A stretch of DNA of 43,544 nucleotides from an uncultured Ruminococcus sp. (GCA_900541495.1 UQKC01000014.1:1-43544); one strand, 5' to 3'. Positions 23,210 to 31,743 are shown, counted from the first letter of the stretch. Translations and numbers: made by a program. Notes: generated by a model from the sequence alone, not told the origin.

Positions 23210-25567
23210 ATGAAGAAAAATTATACGGGGCTTATCATCGCCCTTTCATATATAGCGTCGTTAATGGCGGCGCTCATCGTGGCTGTCAACCTGCCCGAAT
23301 ATATGGCGGCAGTCATTGTAATGTATCTTGCGCTGGCGGCTGTTTCGGTCGTTGTGCTCTGCGGTGTGATGAAGCGCAATGAGCGTACAAGGATAGCAAA
23401 GCAGAGAAGCTATCTTTCCGATATCGTCCAAAGCCTTAACGCTATGGCTATTGTATGGGAGAGCAATTTCCATGAGATAGAGGTAAACTCCGAGCTTACC
23501 GCCGTTACGGGCTATACCGCCGATGATCTTCGCGACAATGCAAAGAACATTCAGAAGCTTCTTCCAAAGGACGCTTTCGCACCGAGCCTTCAGGCTATAA
23601 TCAATAACCGTGACGAAGAGTTTTTCGTGACCTCGAAAACGGGCGCAAAAGTTTGCACTATCTGGAATACCTCGCTTATGTTCGTTGAAAAGCACGGCAA
23701 GAATAACACTAAATATATTCTCCTTTCGATAGGCCACGACCTTTCGGAGAACGCCAAGATGAAAGAGGAGCTTACAAATTATGCTCACGCCCTCGCTTCG
23801 TCCGAGAGCCGCTTCACAATGGCTATGGAGTATTCGGGTGTAGGTCTTATGCTCAAAGATGCCAACGACTACAGACTTTATACCTCCGAGCAGTTCCGTC
23901 AGATGGGCGGCTTTGATTCGGAGTACATCGGCTTCGATACACTCAAAGAGCTTATCTATCCCGATGACCGCTTCGTTGTTGAAACATTAAGACGCGCAAT
24001 GACGGCGCAGACACCCACAAAGTCGGGCGAGATCTATTCCGTTGAATTCAGAATGAAGCCTAAGAACAGCGATTCCTACCGTTGGCTCCAGTACCGTTAT
24101 AAAGTAACTCCCTGCGCCAATATCCTTATGTCAACGATAGGCGGCGCAGTCATCGATATCAACGACGACAGAGAAAAAGACCTTATCATTGAGAAAATGG
24201 CTTATATCGATGAAGTTACGCAGATATACAACCGCAATAAGTTCATCGTTACGGGCGAAGAAACATTCAGACTTTATGATTCCGTTGAGGGTCAGGAACT
24301 TGACTACTGGATAATCATTTTCGATATCGATGATTTCCATATCATCAACGACACCTGCGGCTATCAGAACGGTAATATGCTCCTCAAGGAGTTCGGCTCT
24401 ATTCTTAACAAAGCTCTCAGCACTCTCGGTGAAAGTTCGCTCGGCGCAAGAATAGGCGGCGATAATTTTGCCATTATAGTAAAGGATAACGGCGATGACG
24501 AACTTCCCGTAAGACTTGTAAAGAGCATACAGAAAGACTTCACCGCATTCTCCGAGGAGAATTTCTCAACGCAGACTATCACTTGTTCCGCAGGCTACTG
24601 CAAAATGTCGGACGGCGGAAATGACTTTCTCCAAGTCCTTGACCGTGCGGAATTCGCACTTTCGCACTCGGACGATACAAAGGGCAGCATAGTCCGCTAC
24701 GACCGCGAGATACACGATCAGATCATCAAGAGCAACGCTATCGAAAAAGAGCTTGCGAGCGCTATCGAAAACAACGAGCTCGTGCTTTACTATCAGCCTA
24801 AGATCGACCTCAACACGGGCAGACTTACGGGTATGGAAGCACTTATCCGCTGGGTAAAGCCCGACGGTACTATCATTCCTCCGGGAAACTTTATCCCCAT
24901 TGCCGAAAGCTCAATGCTCATCACGAAGATAAGCCGCTTCGTTCTCTACAATGCTTGCCGTCAGAACAAGGAATGGCAGGATAAGGGCTATCCGCCTATA
25001 ACAGTTTCCATAAACCTCACCGCTGTTGACTTCTACCAGACGAACGTTACCGAAAATATCAAGAGAGCACTCGAAGAAACGGGTATGGAACCGCAGTGGC
25101 TCGATGTTGAGCTTACCGAATCGCTCGCACTCAAAGACATAGATCATGCCGTTGCGCAGATGAACGAGATAAAATCGCTCGGCATCAAGCTTTCAATGGA
25201 CGATTTCGGAACGGGTTATTCTTCGCTCAGCTACATTCAGATACTTCCTATCACACTGCTGAAGCTTGACCGCTCGTTCGTAATGTATCTCGAAGATGAT
25301 ACTATCTCGCGCGAGATCGTTTCAGCTGTTATAAGAATTGCAAAATCCAAGAAGATAGAAACCATCGCCGAGGGCATTGAAACCCCCGGTCAGGTGGATA
25401 TACTTAAACAGTCGGGCTGCGACCTTGCGCAGGGCTTCTTCTTCGGAAAGCCTATGCCCGCAGACAAGTTTGAGGAATTTATGAAGATGAAGTTCGAGCA
25501 GGCAAAGCGCGAAGATCAGAAGAAGCTTGCCGAGCAGTCTGCTGATGCAGCGGTCAGCGCAAAGTAA
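23210..25567 (+). CDS. PAS-PAS-GGDEF-EAL c-di-GMP protein with degenerate GGDEF
   Basis: 785 residues. Two membrane helices near the N-terminus (about 5-25 and 32-52), PAS-like domains at about 65-170 and 205-320, GGDEF domain about 330-490, EAL domain about 510-760. The cyclase signature reads GGDNF (416-420) instead of GGDEF/GGEEF, so synthesis of c-di-GMP is doubtful and the domain may only bind GTP. The EAL side is intact: E543 in MEALIRW, SINLTAVDF, ELTESLAL, MDDFGTGYSSLSY, LKLDRSFV, AEGIET. Net activity is therefore likely phosphodiesterase, lowering c-di-GMP. AAAGGGGAG precedes ATG 23210. c-di-GMP often controls type IV pili, encoded nearby. Confidence 0.9.
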   Translation: MKKNYTGLIIALSYIASLMAALIVAVNLPEYMAAVIVMYLALAAVSVVVLCGVMKRNERTRIAKQRSYLSDIVQSLNAMAIVWESNFHEIEVNSELTAVTGYTADDLRDNAKNIQKLLPKDAFAPSLQAIINNRDEEFFVTSKTGAKVCTIWNTSLMFVEKHGKNNTKYILLSIGHDLSENAKMKEELTNYAHALASSESRFTMAMEYSGVGLMLKDANDYRLYTSEQFRQMGGFDSEYIGFDTLKELIYPDDRFVVETLRRAMTAQTPTKSGEIYSVEFRMKPKNSDSYRWLQYRYKVTPCANILMSTIGGAVIDINDDREKDLIIEKMAYIDEVTQIYNRNKFIVTGEETFRLYDSVEGQELDYWIIIFDIDDFHIINDTCGYQNGNMLLKEFGSILNKALSTLGESSLGARIGGDNFAIIVKDNGDDELPVRLVKSIQKDFTAFSEENFSTQTITCSAGYCKMSDGGNDFLQVLDRAEFALSHSDDTKGSIVRYDREIHDQIIKSNAIEKELASAIENNELVLYYQPKIDLNTGRLTGMEALIRWVKPDGTIIPPGNFIPIAESSMLITKISRFVLYNACRQNKEWQDKGYPPITVSINLTAVDFYQTNVTENIKRALEETGMEPQWLDVELTESLALKDIDHAVAQMNEIKSLGIKLSMDDFGTGYSSLSYIQILPITLLKLDRSFVMYLEDDTISREIVSAVIRIAKSKKIETIAEGIETPGQVDILKQSGCDLAQGFFFGKPMPADKFEEFMKMKFEQAKREDQKKLAEQSADAAVSAK

Positions 25568-25719
25568 CAAAAAGCCCCAAGCGGAAATAAATACTGAACA
25601 CCAATAAAACTATGGAAAAATCGTTGCATAATTCTATATAAAGCTGCTGAACCGGCTGCAAGATCGTAGTTTTTAATTGGGTTTTAGTATAAAATATATG
25701 TTGAAAGGATTGGTCCAAT

Positions 25720-26805
25720 ATGGCAAAGAGAAGAATCGGTATCCTTACAAGCGGCGGCGACTGTCCGGGTCTTAACGCAACTATCAGAGGCGTGGCGAAA
25801 GCCTGCTTCGAGGAAATGGGAGAGGACAACGTTGAGATCGTCGGTATCCAGAACGGCTATTACGGACTTATCAACAACATCGCGCGAGAGATGAAGCCGT
25901 CCGAATTTTCGGGTATTCTCACTCAGGGCGGAACTATCCTCGGCACAAAGCGTCAGCCGTTCAAGATGATGTCCGTTATCGAAGAGGACAACGTTGACAA
26001 AGTCAAGGCTATGAAAGACACATACAAGGCTCAGAAGCTTGACTGCCTGCTCACTCTCGGCGGCAACGGCACACACAAGACTGCAAATCTCCTCTCCGAA
26101 GAGGGACTTAACGTTATCGGTCTTCCAAAGACTATCGACAACGATATATTCGGCACGGATGTAACATTCGGCTTCCACACAGCCGTTGATACAGCTACCG
26201 ATGTTATCGACAGACTACACACCACAGCCGCTTCGCACAGCAGAATCCTTATGGTCGAAATAATGGGCAACAAGGCAGGCTGGCTTACGCTCTATTCGGG
26301 TATCGCAGGCGGCGCTGATATCATCGTTATCCCCGAGATACCATATAATACGGAAAGCATCTGCGCAGCTGTTGAAAAGAGATCGAAAGCAGGAAAGACT
26401 TTCTCTATCGTAGCAGTAGCAGAGGGCGCATTCGATCAGGAAGAGGCAAAGCTCAAAAAGAAAGAGCGCGCAAAGCGCAGACAGGAAGCGGGTATCACGA
26501 CCGCAACATCAAGACTTGCCGCACAGGTGCAGGCTGAAACGGGCATCGAAGCAAGAGTCTGCGTTCCGGGTCATATGCTCCGCGGCGGCAGCCCGTCAGC
26601 TTATGACAGAGTTCTCGCCACAAAGTTCGGTGTAAGAGCCGCAAGCCTTATCAAATCGGGCAAGTATGGCTACACAGTAGCAATGGTAGACGGAAAGATC
26701 ACCGAAAACAAGCTTTCCGACATTGCAGGCAAGACAAAATTCGTAACTCCCGACAACCAGCTTGTTATCACGGCAAAGGAACTTGGGGTTTCGTTTGGAG
26801 AATAA
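25720..26805 (+). CDS. pfkA: 6-phosphofructokinase
   Basis: 361 residues, phosphorylates fructose 6-phosphate in glycolysis; cytoplasmic. Visible: N-terminal GILTSGGDCPGLNA, the phosphoryl-donor loop LGGNGTHKTA, the catalytic PKTIDND, MGNKAGWLTL and the late GHMLRGGSPSAYDR. The donor loop has Asn where most PFKs have the magnesium-binding Asp (GGDG), but a Gly at the position that separates ATP (Gly) from PPi (Asp) enzymes, and Lys in PKTIDND, as in PPi and group III enzymes. ATP dependence is the more likely guess, not proven. GAAAGGA precedes the ATG. Monocistronic, with its own terminator. Confidence 0.93.
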   Translation: MAKRRIGILTSGGDCPGLNATIRGVAKACFEEMGEDNVEIVGIQNGYYGLINNIAREMKPSEFSGILTQGGTILGTKRQPFKMMSVIEEDNVDKVKAMKDTYKAQKLDCLLTLGGNGTHKTANLLSEEGLNVIGLPKTIDNDIFGTDVTFGFHTAVDTATDVIDRLHTTAASHSRILMVEIMGNKAGWLTLYSGIAGGADIIVIPEIPYNTESICAAVEKRSKAGKTFSIVAVAEGAFDQEEAKLKKKERAKRRQEAGITTATSRLAAQVQAETGIEARVCVPGHMLRGGSPSAYDRVLATKFGVRAASLIKSGKYGYTVAMVDGKITENKLSDIAGKTKFVTPDNQLVITAKELGVSFGE

Positions 26806-26808
26806 ATT

Positions 26809-26847
26809 TTATCGCCGATCGCTGCATTATGTAATGATCGGCGATAA
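26809..26847 (+). terminator. Terminator after pfkA (part of a duplicated block)
   Basis: TTATCGCCGATC (26809-26820) pairs perfectly with GATCGGCGATAA (26836-26847), followed by TTTTAGG. A related hairpin with the same core lies at 29315-29344. Confidence 0.75.
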
Positions 26848-26950
26848 TTTTAGGATAATGTTTTCATAAATCTGACAAAATAATACTATAATTTACATAT
26901 CTAATTGTAAATTATGGAAATTGCTTTTCTTTGATAATATGTTATAATAT
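26812..26950 (+). repeat. Duplicated terminator-promoter block, copy 1
   Basis: Shares ordered blocks with 29315-29451: the GCCGATCG...TCGGC hairpin, TTTTcATAAATCTGaCAAAAT, AATTTACA, ATTGTAA, ATTGCTTTTCTTT and ATATGTTATAATATA. Includes a promoter TTGCTT (26921-26926) - 16 - TATAAT (26943-26948) for the hydrolase gene. Confidence 0.75.
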
Positions 26951-27023
26951 AAATGTACATAGTTATGGGATATAATTCCGTTTACGCAGACATTTATTTT
27001 AACATTGAAAGGAAGCAATCAAA

Positions 27024-28184
27024 ATGGCAGTAAGAACATCATCAAGCGCAGCAAGAAGCAGTTCACATTCAACACAGAGAGCGCCGCAAAAGTCCTCATC
27101 GGCTCAACGCCCGACTTCGTCGTCAAAACCAAGCACATCTTCGCAGACAAAACAAGCTGTTTCAGCACCTAAGCGTGATACTTTCACCTATTCCTCGCCA
27201 ACGGCAAAGCAGACAGCACCAAAGACTTCAACAGCAAAGACAAGCACAGCACCAAAGACTACTCAAACCAAAACATCAACGACAAAAACGAACACAGCGG
27301 CAAAGACAAACAGCACAAAAACAACCAAAAGCAAATCCACCTCAACTGCAAGCAATAAAAACCGTGACACGTTCACTTATACTTCACCGGCGGCAAAAAC
27401 AGCTGTGAAAAACAACGCATCAAATAAAACGGCAGTTTCGGGAAGCTTGTCAAAGAATAAAACAAAATACGTTCAAAATACAGTACCCGATGGTTTGAAA
27501 CTGCATTTGAAGCATACTACAGACCCAAAGCAAAAAGCGGCTATGCAGAAGACAATGAAAAATATTTCAAATGGAATTTCTTCTGAAAAGGAAGATGAAA
27601 CATCTAAGAGGCTTAAGGAATTGGGGATAGATTTAACAACACTGCATACAGCAACTACGGATATCGGCACTGTGTTTGAATTAACCAAAGCCAAAGCTTA
27701 TACTGTGGTTCCAAATGGAGATACACTTATTTTTACAGGACAGGCACTTACTGAAAATGATTTTCAGCGTATTGTAAACATTATGACACATGAAGCAGGC
27801 TCCTCCGCTAATGCTGATAGCGAGATGTTTGGAATTGCATCTGTTGTTTTAAACGAGTATGAACATGATGGATTTTATGATTATGGCAATTACAGTAAGG
27901 ATACATTTGCGGATTTTCTTGATGGGTTTTATAAAGTAAACAGTAATTTGTCTACCGGAGGTGGATTGAATATTGCAAGCGGTATTACTTCTGCAGACGA
28001 AACATGGAAGCACGCTGAAGAAATATTGAAATTTACATTGGAAGGAAACCGTGCGTTTGGATCTGAGACCTGTTATTGGGTAGGAAATAGTTCCGGAAAG
28101 TATGCAGGGCGGGTATCAGGTTTTTCAACACATGAGAGAGGTGTTGTAGATACAACGGGCGGAGTAAAAGGGATAGATTACTAA
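27024..28184 (+). CDS. Ser/Thr/Lys-rich protein with a SleB-like cell-wall hydrolase domain
   Basis: 386 residues. About 1-150 are low-complexity, almost only Ser, Thr, Lys, Ala, Gln and Pro, with two copies of RDTFTYsSPtAK at R51 and R114. The C-terminal domain from about 235 looks like SleB/hydrolase_2: RIVNIMTHEAGSSANA with candidate catalytic E257, FGIASVVLNEYE, and a closing ILKFTLEGNRAFGSETCYWV. SleB-type enzymes cut peptidoglycan glycan strands. No signal peptide is visible. The N-terminal half has higher GC than the second half, which looks AT-rich, so the domains may have different histories. Decayed relatives of the C-terminal end are found at 30401 and 33168. Confidence 0.72.
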   Translation: MAVRTSSSAARSSSHSTQRAPQKSSSAQRPTSSSKPSTSSQTKQAVSAPKRDTFTYSSPTAKQTAPKTSTAKTSTAPKTTQTKTSTTKTNTAAKTNSTKTTKSKSTSTASNKNRDTFTYTSPAAKTAVKNNASNKTAVSGSLSKNKTKYVQNTVPDGLKLHLKHTTDPKQKAAMQKTMKNISNGISSEKEDETSKRLKELGIDLTTLHTATTDIGTVFELTKAKAYTVVPNGDTLIFTGQALTENDFQRIVNIMTHEAGSSANADSEMFGIASVVLNEYEHDGFYDYGNYSKDTFADFLDGFYKVNSNLSTGGGLNIASGITSADETWKHAEEILKFTLEGNRAFGSETCYWVGNSSGKYAGRVSGFSTHERGVVDTTGGVKGIDY

Positions 28185-28255
28185 AAAATATATAGCAGCA
28201 GGATATTGGTTCAAAAAAGGCATTAGTATATGTTGAATAAAGAAAGTGAAAAAAT

Positions 28256-29251
28256 ATGAAATACAAAAAATGGGTCTGTATTATCCAAGTGTTTCTGTTT
28301 GTTTTGGGAATAACTTCATGCGGAAAGTCAACAAATTCAGATATTACAGCAAGTCAAAGTGCAAATATAACATCAGAAAATGTATCAACGTCCGAGAAAA
28401 TACAGGAATACATGAAAGACGATACGCTGTATTTATTTTTAAAGGATTATACTCCGCCGTTTGATACAGCTATAGAAATTCCTATATTTCAATCGTTTGA
28501 TTTGAGCGAATACTATTATGATACAAGTTTGCTTGCAGAAGATGTTCTGTACAAAATAGTGCCATTTGAAGATGGCAGTACGGCATACGGACTTATACAT
28601 AAATTTGATATGCTTGATTCGGGGGAAAAGATCGCAAGTACAGGATCGGATGAACAGGCTGTTTTTCTGCAAAATCCTGACGGAACTTGGGATATATATG
28701 TACAGGATTGGTATTGTTTATGCAGCGGCGGTATGACGCAAGCCCCATGTGATTTATTTTTACAGGATATAGATTCTGATAATAATAACGAACTGATCGT
28801 GCGCAATACTTATGCAGGAAGTATGGAACAAGTAGTTTGTACACTTGATATTTATAAAAAGGGTACTGACGAGCCTATAACGCTTGACAGCGAAGTTATC
28901 GACAACTTAATAACTGAAAATGTAGAAATAAAAGCGGATAGTGCAACGGGAATGTTTGAAATAAGAGTTAACGATGTAGGACTGACATACCAAGCTGATT
29001 TAAACAATATATCATCTAAAGCTTTTGACGTTCAAAGTTTCATGCCGTCATCGTACAGCACATTTTATACTATTGACAACGGTTTGATAAAAGCATATAT
29101 GTGTATATCCGGCGGAGGTATGCCGAGTGGCATATTTTATTTATGTGCAGAGTTATGTTTTAGTAACGGTGTATTTTCGTTTCAAAACCCTACGGTCGAA
29201 AATTATGATCCTGCTTTGATACCTAAACAGTATATTGCGATGAACACTTAA
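28256..29251 (+). CDS. Predicted lipoprotein with Asp-rich loop
   Basis: 331 residues with a lipoprotein signal: MKYKKWVCII, hydrophobic stretch and lipobox GITSC, Cys at 22. The mature protein has one Asp-rich loop, FLQDIDSDNNNELIVRN (about 170), of the DxDxDxxxEL type found in VCBS/FG-GAP-like calcium-binding repeats. The same loop type appears in the three lipoproteins at 29566, 30610 and 33388, but this one lacks their shared C-terminal tail. Weak ribosome binding site (AAAGAAAGTG). Function not recognised; probably on the outer face of the membrane. Confidence 0.75.
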   Translation: MKYKKWVCIIQVFLFVLGITSCGKSTNSDITASQSANITSENVSTSEKIQEYMKDDTLYLFLKDYTPPFDTAIEIPIFQSFDLSEYYYDTSLLAEDVLYKIVPFEDGSTAYGLIHKFDMLDSGEKIASTGSDEQAVFLQNPDGTWDIYVQDWYCLCSGGMTQAPCDLFLQDIDSDNNNELIVRNTYAGSMEQVVCTLDIYKKGTDEPITLDSEVIDNLITENVEIKADSATGMFEIRVNDVGLTYQADLNNISSKAFDVQSFMPSSYSTFYTIDNGLIKAYMCISGGGMPSGIFYLCAELCFSNGVFSFQNPTVENYDPALIPKQYIAMNT

Positions 29252-29314
29252 TAATTTTCCGTTCTGAAAGCAAGTACTCGAAATTGAGAGAAAAGCGGTA
29301 AAGATGTAAAAAAT

Positions 29315-29350
29315 GCCGATCGTTATGTAAAAGTAATGGTCGGCTGTTTT
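29315..29350 (+). terminator. Terminator after the 28256 lipoprotein
   Basis: GCCGATC (29315-29321) pairs with GGTCGGC (29338-29344, one G-T) followed by TGTTTTTA. Confidence 0.65.
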
Positions 29351-29451
29351 TATAAGGTTAAGCTTTTATAAATCTGCCAAAATCAGACTTAAATTTACAG
29401 CGGATATTGTAATATATGAATATTGCTTTTCTTTGCAATATGTTATAATAT
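29315..29451 (+). repeat. Duplicated terminator-promoter block, copy 2
   Basis: Diverged copy of 26812-26950. The promoter is TTGCTT (29423-29428) - 15 - TATAAT (29444-29449) and drives the lipoprotein at 29566, with a MITE-like insert right after the -10 box. Confidence 0.72.
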
Positions 29452-29544
29452 AGGAAACCTCTAAAAACCTCCCTCACGGCAAATTTTCTACGACTTTGCG
29501 AATAATACGAAGTATTATTTTGTTTCGGTTTTTAGAGAACCCCT
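29452..29544. mobile_element. 93-bp MITE-like element
   Basis: Ends are imperfect inverted repeats, 14 of 18 matching: AGGAAACCTCTAAAAACC (29452-29469) against the inverse of 29527-29544. An internal palindrome AATAATAC-GAA-GTATTATT lies at 29501-29519. The flanks carry ATAATAT at 29445-29451 and again at 29546-29552, a possible 7-bp target duplication. The related promoter block at 26812 lacks the insert. No coding capacity. Confidence 0.5.
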
Positions 29545-29565
29545 AATAATATTCAGAGGTTACGT

Positions 29566-30390
29566 ATGAAAAAATCAACAACTATATCTATTGCGAGTAC
29601 TCTGCTTCTCATGTTCGGCTTAACTTCCTGCGAAGCGGCTGCAAACAATGATATATCAGGCACAACTGTATTTTCAGAAAATGAATTTACCGACATATCC
29701 GAATCAACTGCCGCATTGTCACTGCCTATTGAAAATATTGCACATGCATTTGCAGAACAGGTATTTGCTGCACTTCAAAATAATAAAACTTCAGATGGCC
29801 CTATCCCGTACGCTCCTATAAGTGCTGCACACGAGATACGGGATTTTGATCTTGAAGCTATGGAGGCAGAGCTTCGTTTGCTTGATATTGATTTTGATGG
29901 GGTTCCCGAGTTGTTCACCACCTCACACGGAACTATGGGAACTGGAGGACACAGCATATACACTGCAGACGGGCAATTCTATGGCTATGGTTTATACACG
30001 ATTTGTTTTTCTGATTTTATGACTGACGGCAAAGCCGTTTATGCTCCGAGCGGAAGCAACAGCACCTTTGGCTACACCAAGTTAGCTGTTGGTTTGCCAT
30101 ATGTGAGAACAAACGGGGGCGGATTTTTCAATGGTTTGGAAACACCCGTCAATATCTGCACAGACGGAAATAAAGTCGAAACGACGATATCTTCCGAAGA
30201 AGAATATCAAAAGCTTATTGAGGACAGCTTCGGTATATCTTACGACAGCTTACAGCCTATTGATCTTGAATATAACAGATACATTTCGGGTTATCTCCGT
30301 GTCCCCGACCCCGAAAACTACACCGAGGAGGACATATACAACTGTTTACTGACTTTATTGCAGGAATATGAGGGCGGGGAGCAGAGATGA
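29566..30390 (+). CDS. Predicted lipoprotein, family with conserved RVPDPENYTEEDIY tail
   Basis: 274 residues, lipobox GLTSC with Cys at about 23. The mature protein contains the motif LLDIDFDGVPELFTTSHGTM (DxDxDG-type loop, about 103-120), then a region around YAPSGSNSTFGYTKLAVGLP, and ends YLRVPDPENYTEEDIYNCL plus a short Leu/Glu helix. It is clearly a paralogue of the lipoprotein at 33388 (same order: APIS..HE, loop, HGTMG.G.YSIY, APSGSNS.LGHTKL) and shares the tail with 30610. CAGAGGT before the ATG. No known domain recognised; substrate or ligand unknown. Confidence 0.75.
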   Translation: MKKSTTISIASTLLLMFGLTSCEAAANNDISGTTVFSENEFTDISESTAALSLPIENIAHAFAEQVFAALQNNKTSDGPIPYAPISAAHEIRDFDLEAMEAELRLLDIDFDGVPELFTTSHGTMGTGGHSIYTADGQFYGYGLYTICFSDFMTDGKAVYAPSGSNSTFGYTKLAVGLPYVRTNGGGFFNGLETPVNICTDGNKVETTISSEEEYQKLIEDSFGISYDSLQPIDLEYNRYISGYLRVPDPENYTEEDIYNCLLTLLQEYEGGEQR

Positions 30391-30454
30391 ATATGAAAAA
30401 GCTGACGGCGGCAGTTTTATCCTTGTTGATAATGTAAAGGATTGTGTAGATTTA
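30298..30454 (+). repeat. 157-bp direct repeat, copy 1
   Basis: Matches 31357-31513 at 152 of 157 positions by eye. It covers the C-terminal tail of the lipoprotein, its stop and the first part of a decayed hydrolase fragment. Confidence 0.9.
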
Positions 30455-30547
30455 GCGTTAAGCGGAGTGCGCATTGATGGTATTAATTGCTGGACAGGAG
30501 ATGGTTCCACAGCATTTTTTCCTCTACTTGGGATGAAGATTGGATGA
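30401..30547 (+). pseudogene. Decayed C-terminal fragment of a SleB-like hydrolase
   Basis: An open frame without start reads VDNVKDCVDLALSGVRI, then INCWTGDGS, which lines up with ILKFTLEGNRAF...CYWVGNSS of the intact hydrolase at 27024 and with the fragment at 33168. A different frame in the same DNA begins MNMKKLTAAVLSLLIM and stops, so it is not a gene either. The copy following 31440 breaks off after VKDCVDL. I infer remnants of hydrolase genes carried along in the lipoprotein duplications. Confidence 0.5.
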
Positions 30548-30609
30548 AAAATTCGGCAGCATTCAAAGCGGGGCTTATTTGACTTTGAGATACAGAGGAG
30601 AGGTCGTAT

Positions 30610-31449
30610 ATGACATTTAATAACTTTATCTGCATATTGCTGATTGCAGCTGTAACGCTTTTAACAGCTTGCGGAAAGACAGAAAATACAGAATTTGCAA
30701 CTGTTAACAGCACGGTATACTTTTCAGATACAGCCAAAAACACACACGGGATACCCAATGCCAAAACTTCTGCTGAACTTAACAATACAAAAATGCAGGC
30801 AGAAAATGATATATGCGAGTATGAAAATATACTGAAAACATATTCGCAGTTGTTGATGGGACTTCTTACGGAAGAAACAATGAGCTGCACCGTTACAGAT
30901 ATGGAAGCTCCTGCAGCACTTATATCTACGGATATTGGATTCATAGACACAAATGCCGATAATATTCCCGAACTCATAGTGGGGGCAGGTCACGGTACAA
31001 ATGGCATAAATAAGCAGTCCTTATATAACACAGACGGCATCCTCATGGGTGAATTCAGCACCAATAAAGACGGTGCGGTGTTTGTTGACGGTTCATGGTA
31101 CGCCATAGCGCAGAGCAACGGATATGTGATCTATACAAAGCTTTGTGACGGTATGCCTTTGGTGTACCTTGATTGGCGCAGCGATGAGACCTATGGTGCG
31201 GTATATGTAAAACAGACTGATTCCGAGCTTCGGGAACTAGGCGAATTGTCTCATGCTGATGCGGCAAAGGTCGTATCGGATAACCTTGGTGTTTCCGAAG
31301 AGTTGCTGCTTGATGCTTATGGCACAGCACAGCCGCCATACATTTGTGATACTTTGCGTGTCCCCGACCCCGAAAACTACACCGAGGAGGACATATACAA
31401 CTGTTTACTGACTTTATTGCAGGAATATGAGAGCGAGGAGCAGAGATGA
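30610..31449 (+). CDS. Predicted lipoprotein, RVPDPENYTEEDIY tail family
   Basis: 279 residues, lipobox LLTAC with Cys at 20. The middle part has the Asp-rich loop FIDTNADNIPELIVGAGHGT, which corresponds to DIDFDGVPEL of the 29566 protein. The tail LRVPDPENYTEEDIYNCL is identical in protein and almost in DNA to that of 29566, whereas the rest of the two genes is only distantly similar. AGAGGAGAGG precedes the ATG. This uneven conservation suggests gene conversion or a tail cassette. Function unknown. Confidence 0.75.
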   Translation: MTFNNFICILLIAAVTLLTACGKTENTEFATVNSTVYFSDTAKNTHGIPNAKTSAELNNTKMQAENDICEYENILKTYSQLLMGLLTEETMSCTVTDMEAPAALISTDIGFIDTNADNIPELIVGAGHGTNGINKQSLYNTDGILMGEFSTNKDGAVFVDGSWYAIAQSNGYVIYTKLCDGMPLVYLDWRSDETYGAVYVKQTDSELRELGELSHADAAKVVSDNLGVSEELLLDAYGTAQPPYICDTLRVPDPENYTEEDIYNCLLTLLQEYESEEQR

Positions 31450-31513
31450 ATATGAAAAAATTGACGGCGGCAGTTTTATCCTTGTTGATAATGTAAAGGA
31501 TTGTGTGGATTTA
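31357..31513 (+). repeat. 157-bp direct repeat, copy 2
   Basis: Second copy of 30298-30454, about 1.06 kb downstream, with five differences seen by eye. Ends abruptly at the start of the small frame at 31513. Confidence 0.9.
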
Positions 31514-31743
31514 TGCAAAAAGGATTAAAAAGGGATAAATATGATGTTATGCTTATGAAAAACAATTCAGATAAAAAAATTGCAGCAATAACTTATTCGC
31601 AAGATTATTTAGATGTGGGAAATGATGGAATTGTCAAGCGATGCACCTCGCCTTTAAAGATTTTGGCTGTAGACAAGAATGGAAAACTTTACGATGTTAA
31701 CAATCATGGCAGAAAAAAATCATCTTTGGGGAAGCGGAAATAA
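31513..31743 (+). CDS. Small basic protein or gene fragment, unknown
   Basis: 76 residues starting MQKGLKRDKYDVMLMKNN, rich in Lys, Asp and Asn, with a central beta-like part (KILAVDKNGKLYDVNNHG) and the end KKSSLGKRK. No ribosome binding site is visible before the ATG, which lies exactly at the edge of the 157-bp repeat, so this may be the rest of a gene cut by that repeat. No family recognised. Confidence 0.35.
   Translation: MQKGLKRDKYDVMLMKNNSDKKIAAITYSQDYLDVGNDGIVKRCTSPLKILAVDKNGKLYDVNNHGRKKSSLGKRK

Larger units (their letters stand above)
29252..29565. other. Intergenic region with terminator, duplicated promoter and MITE-like insert
   Basis: Holds the three elements listed separately at 29315-29350, 29315-29451 and 29452-29544; no gene seen. 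Confidence 0.7.
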
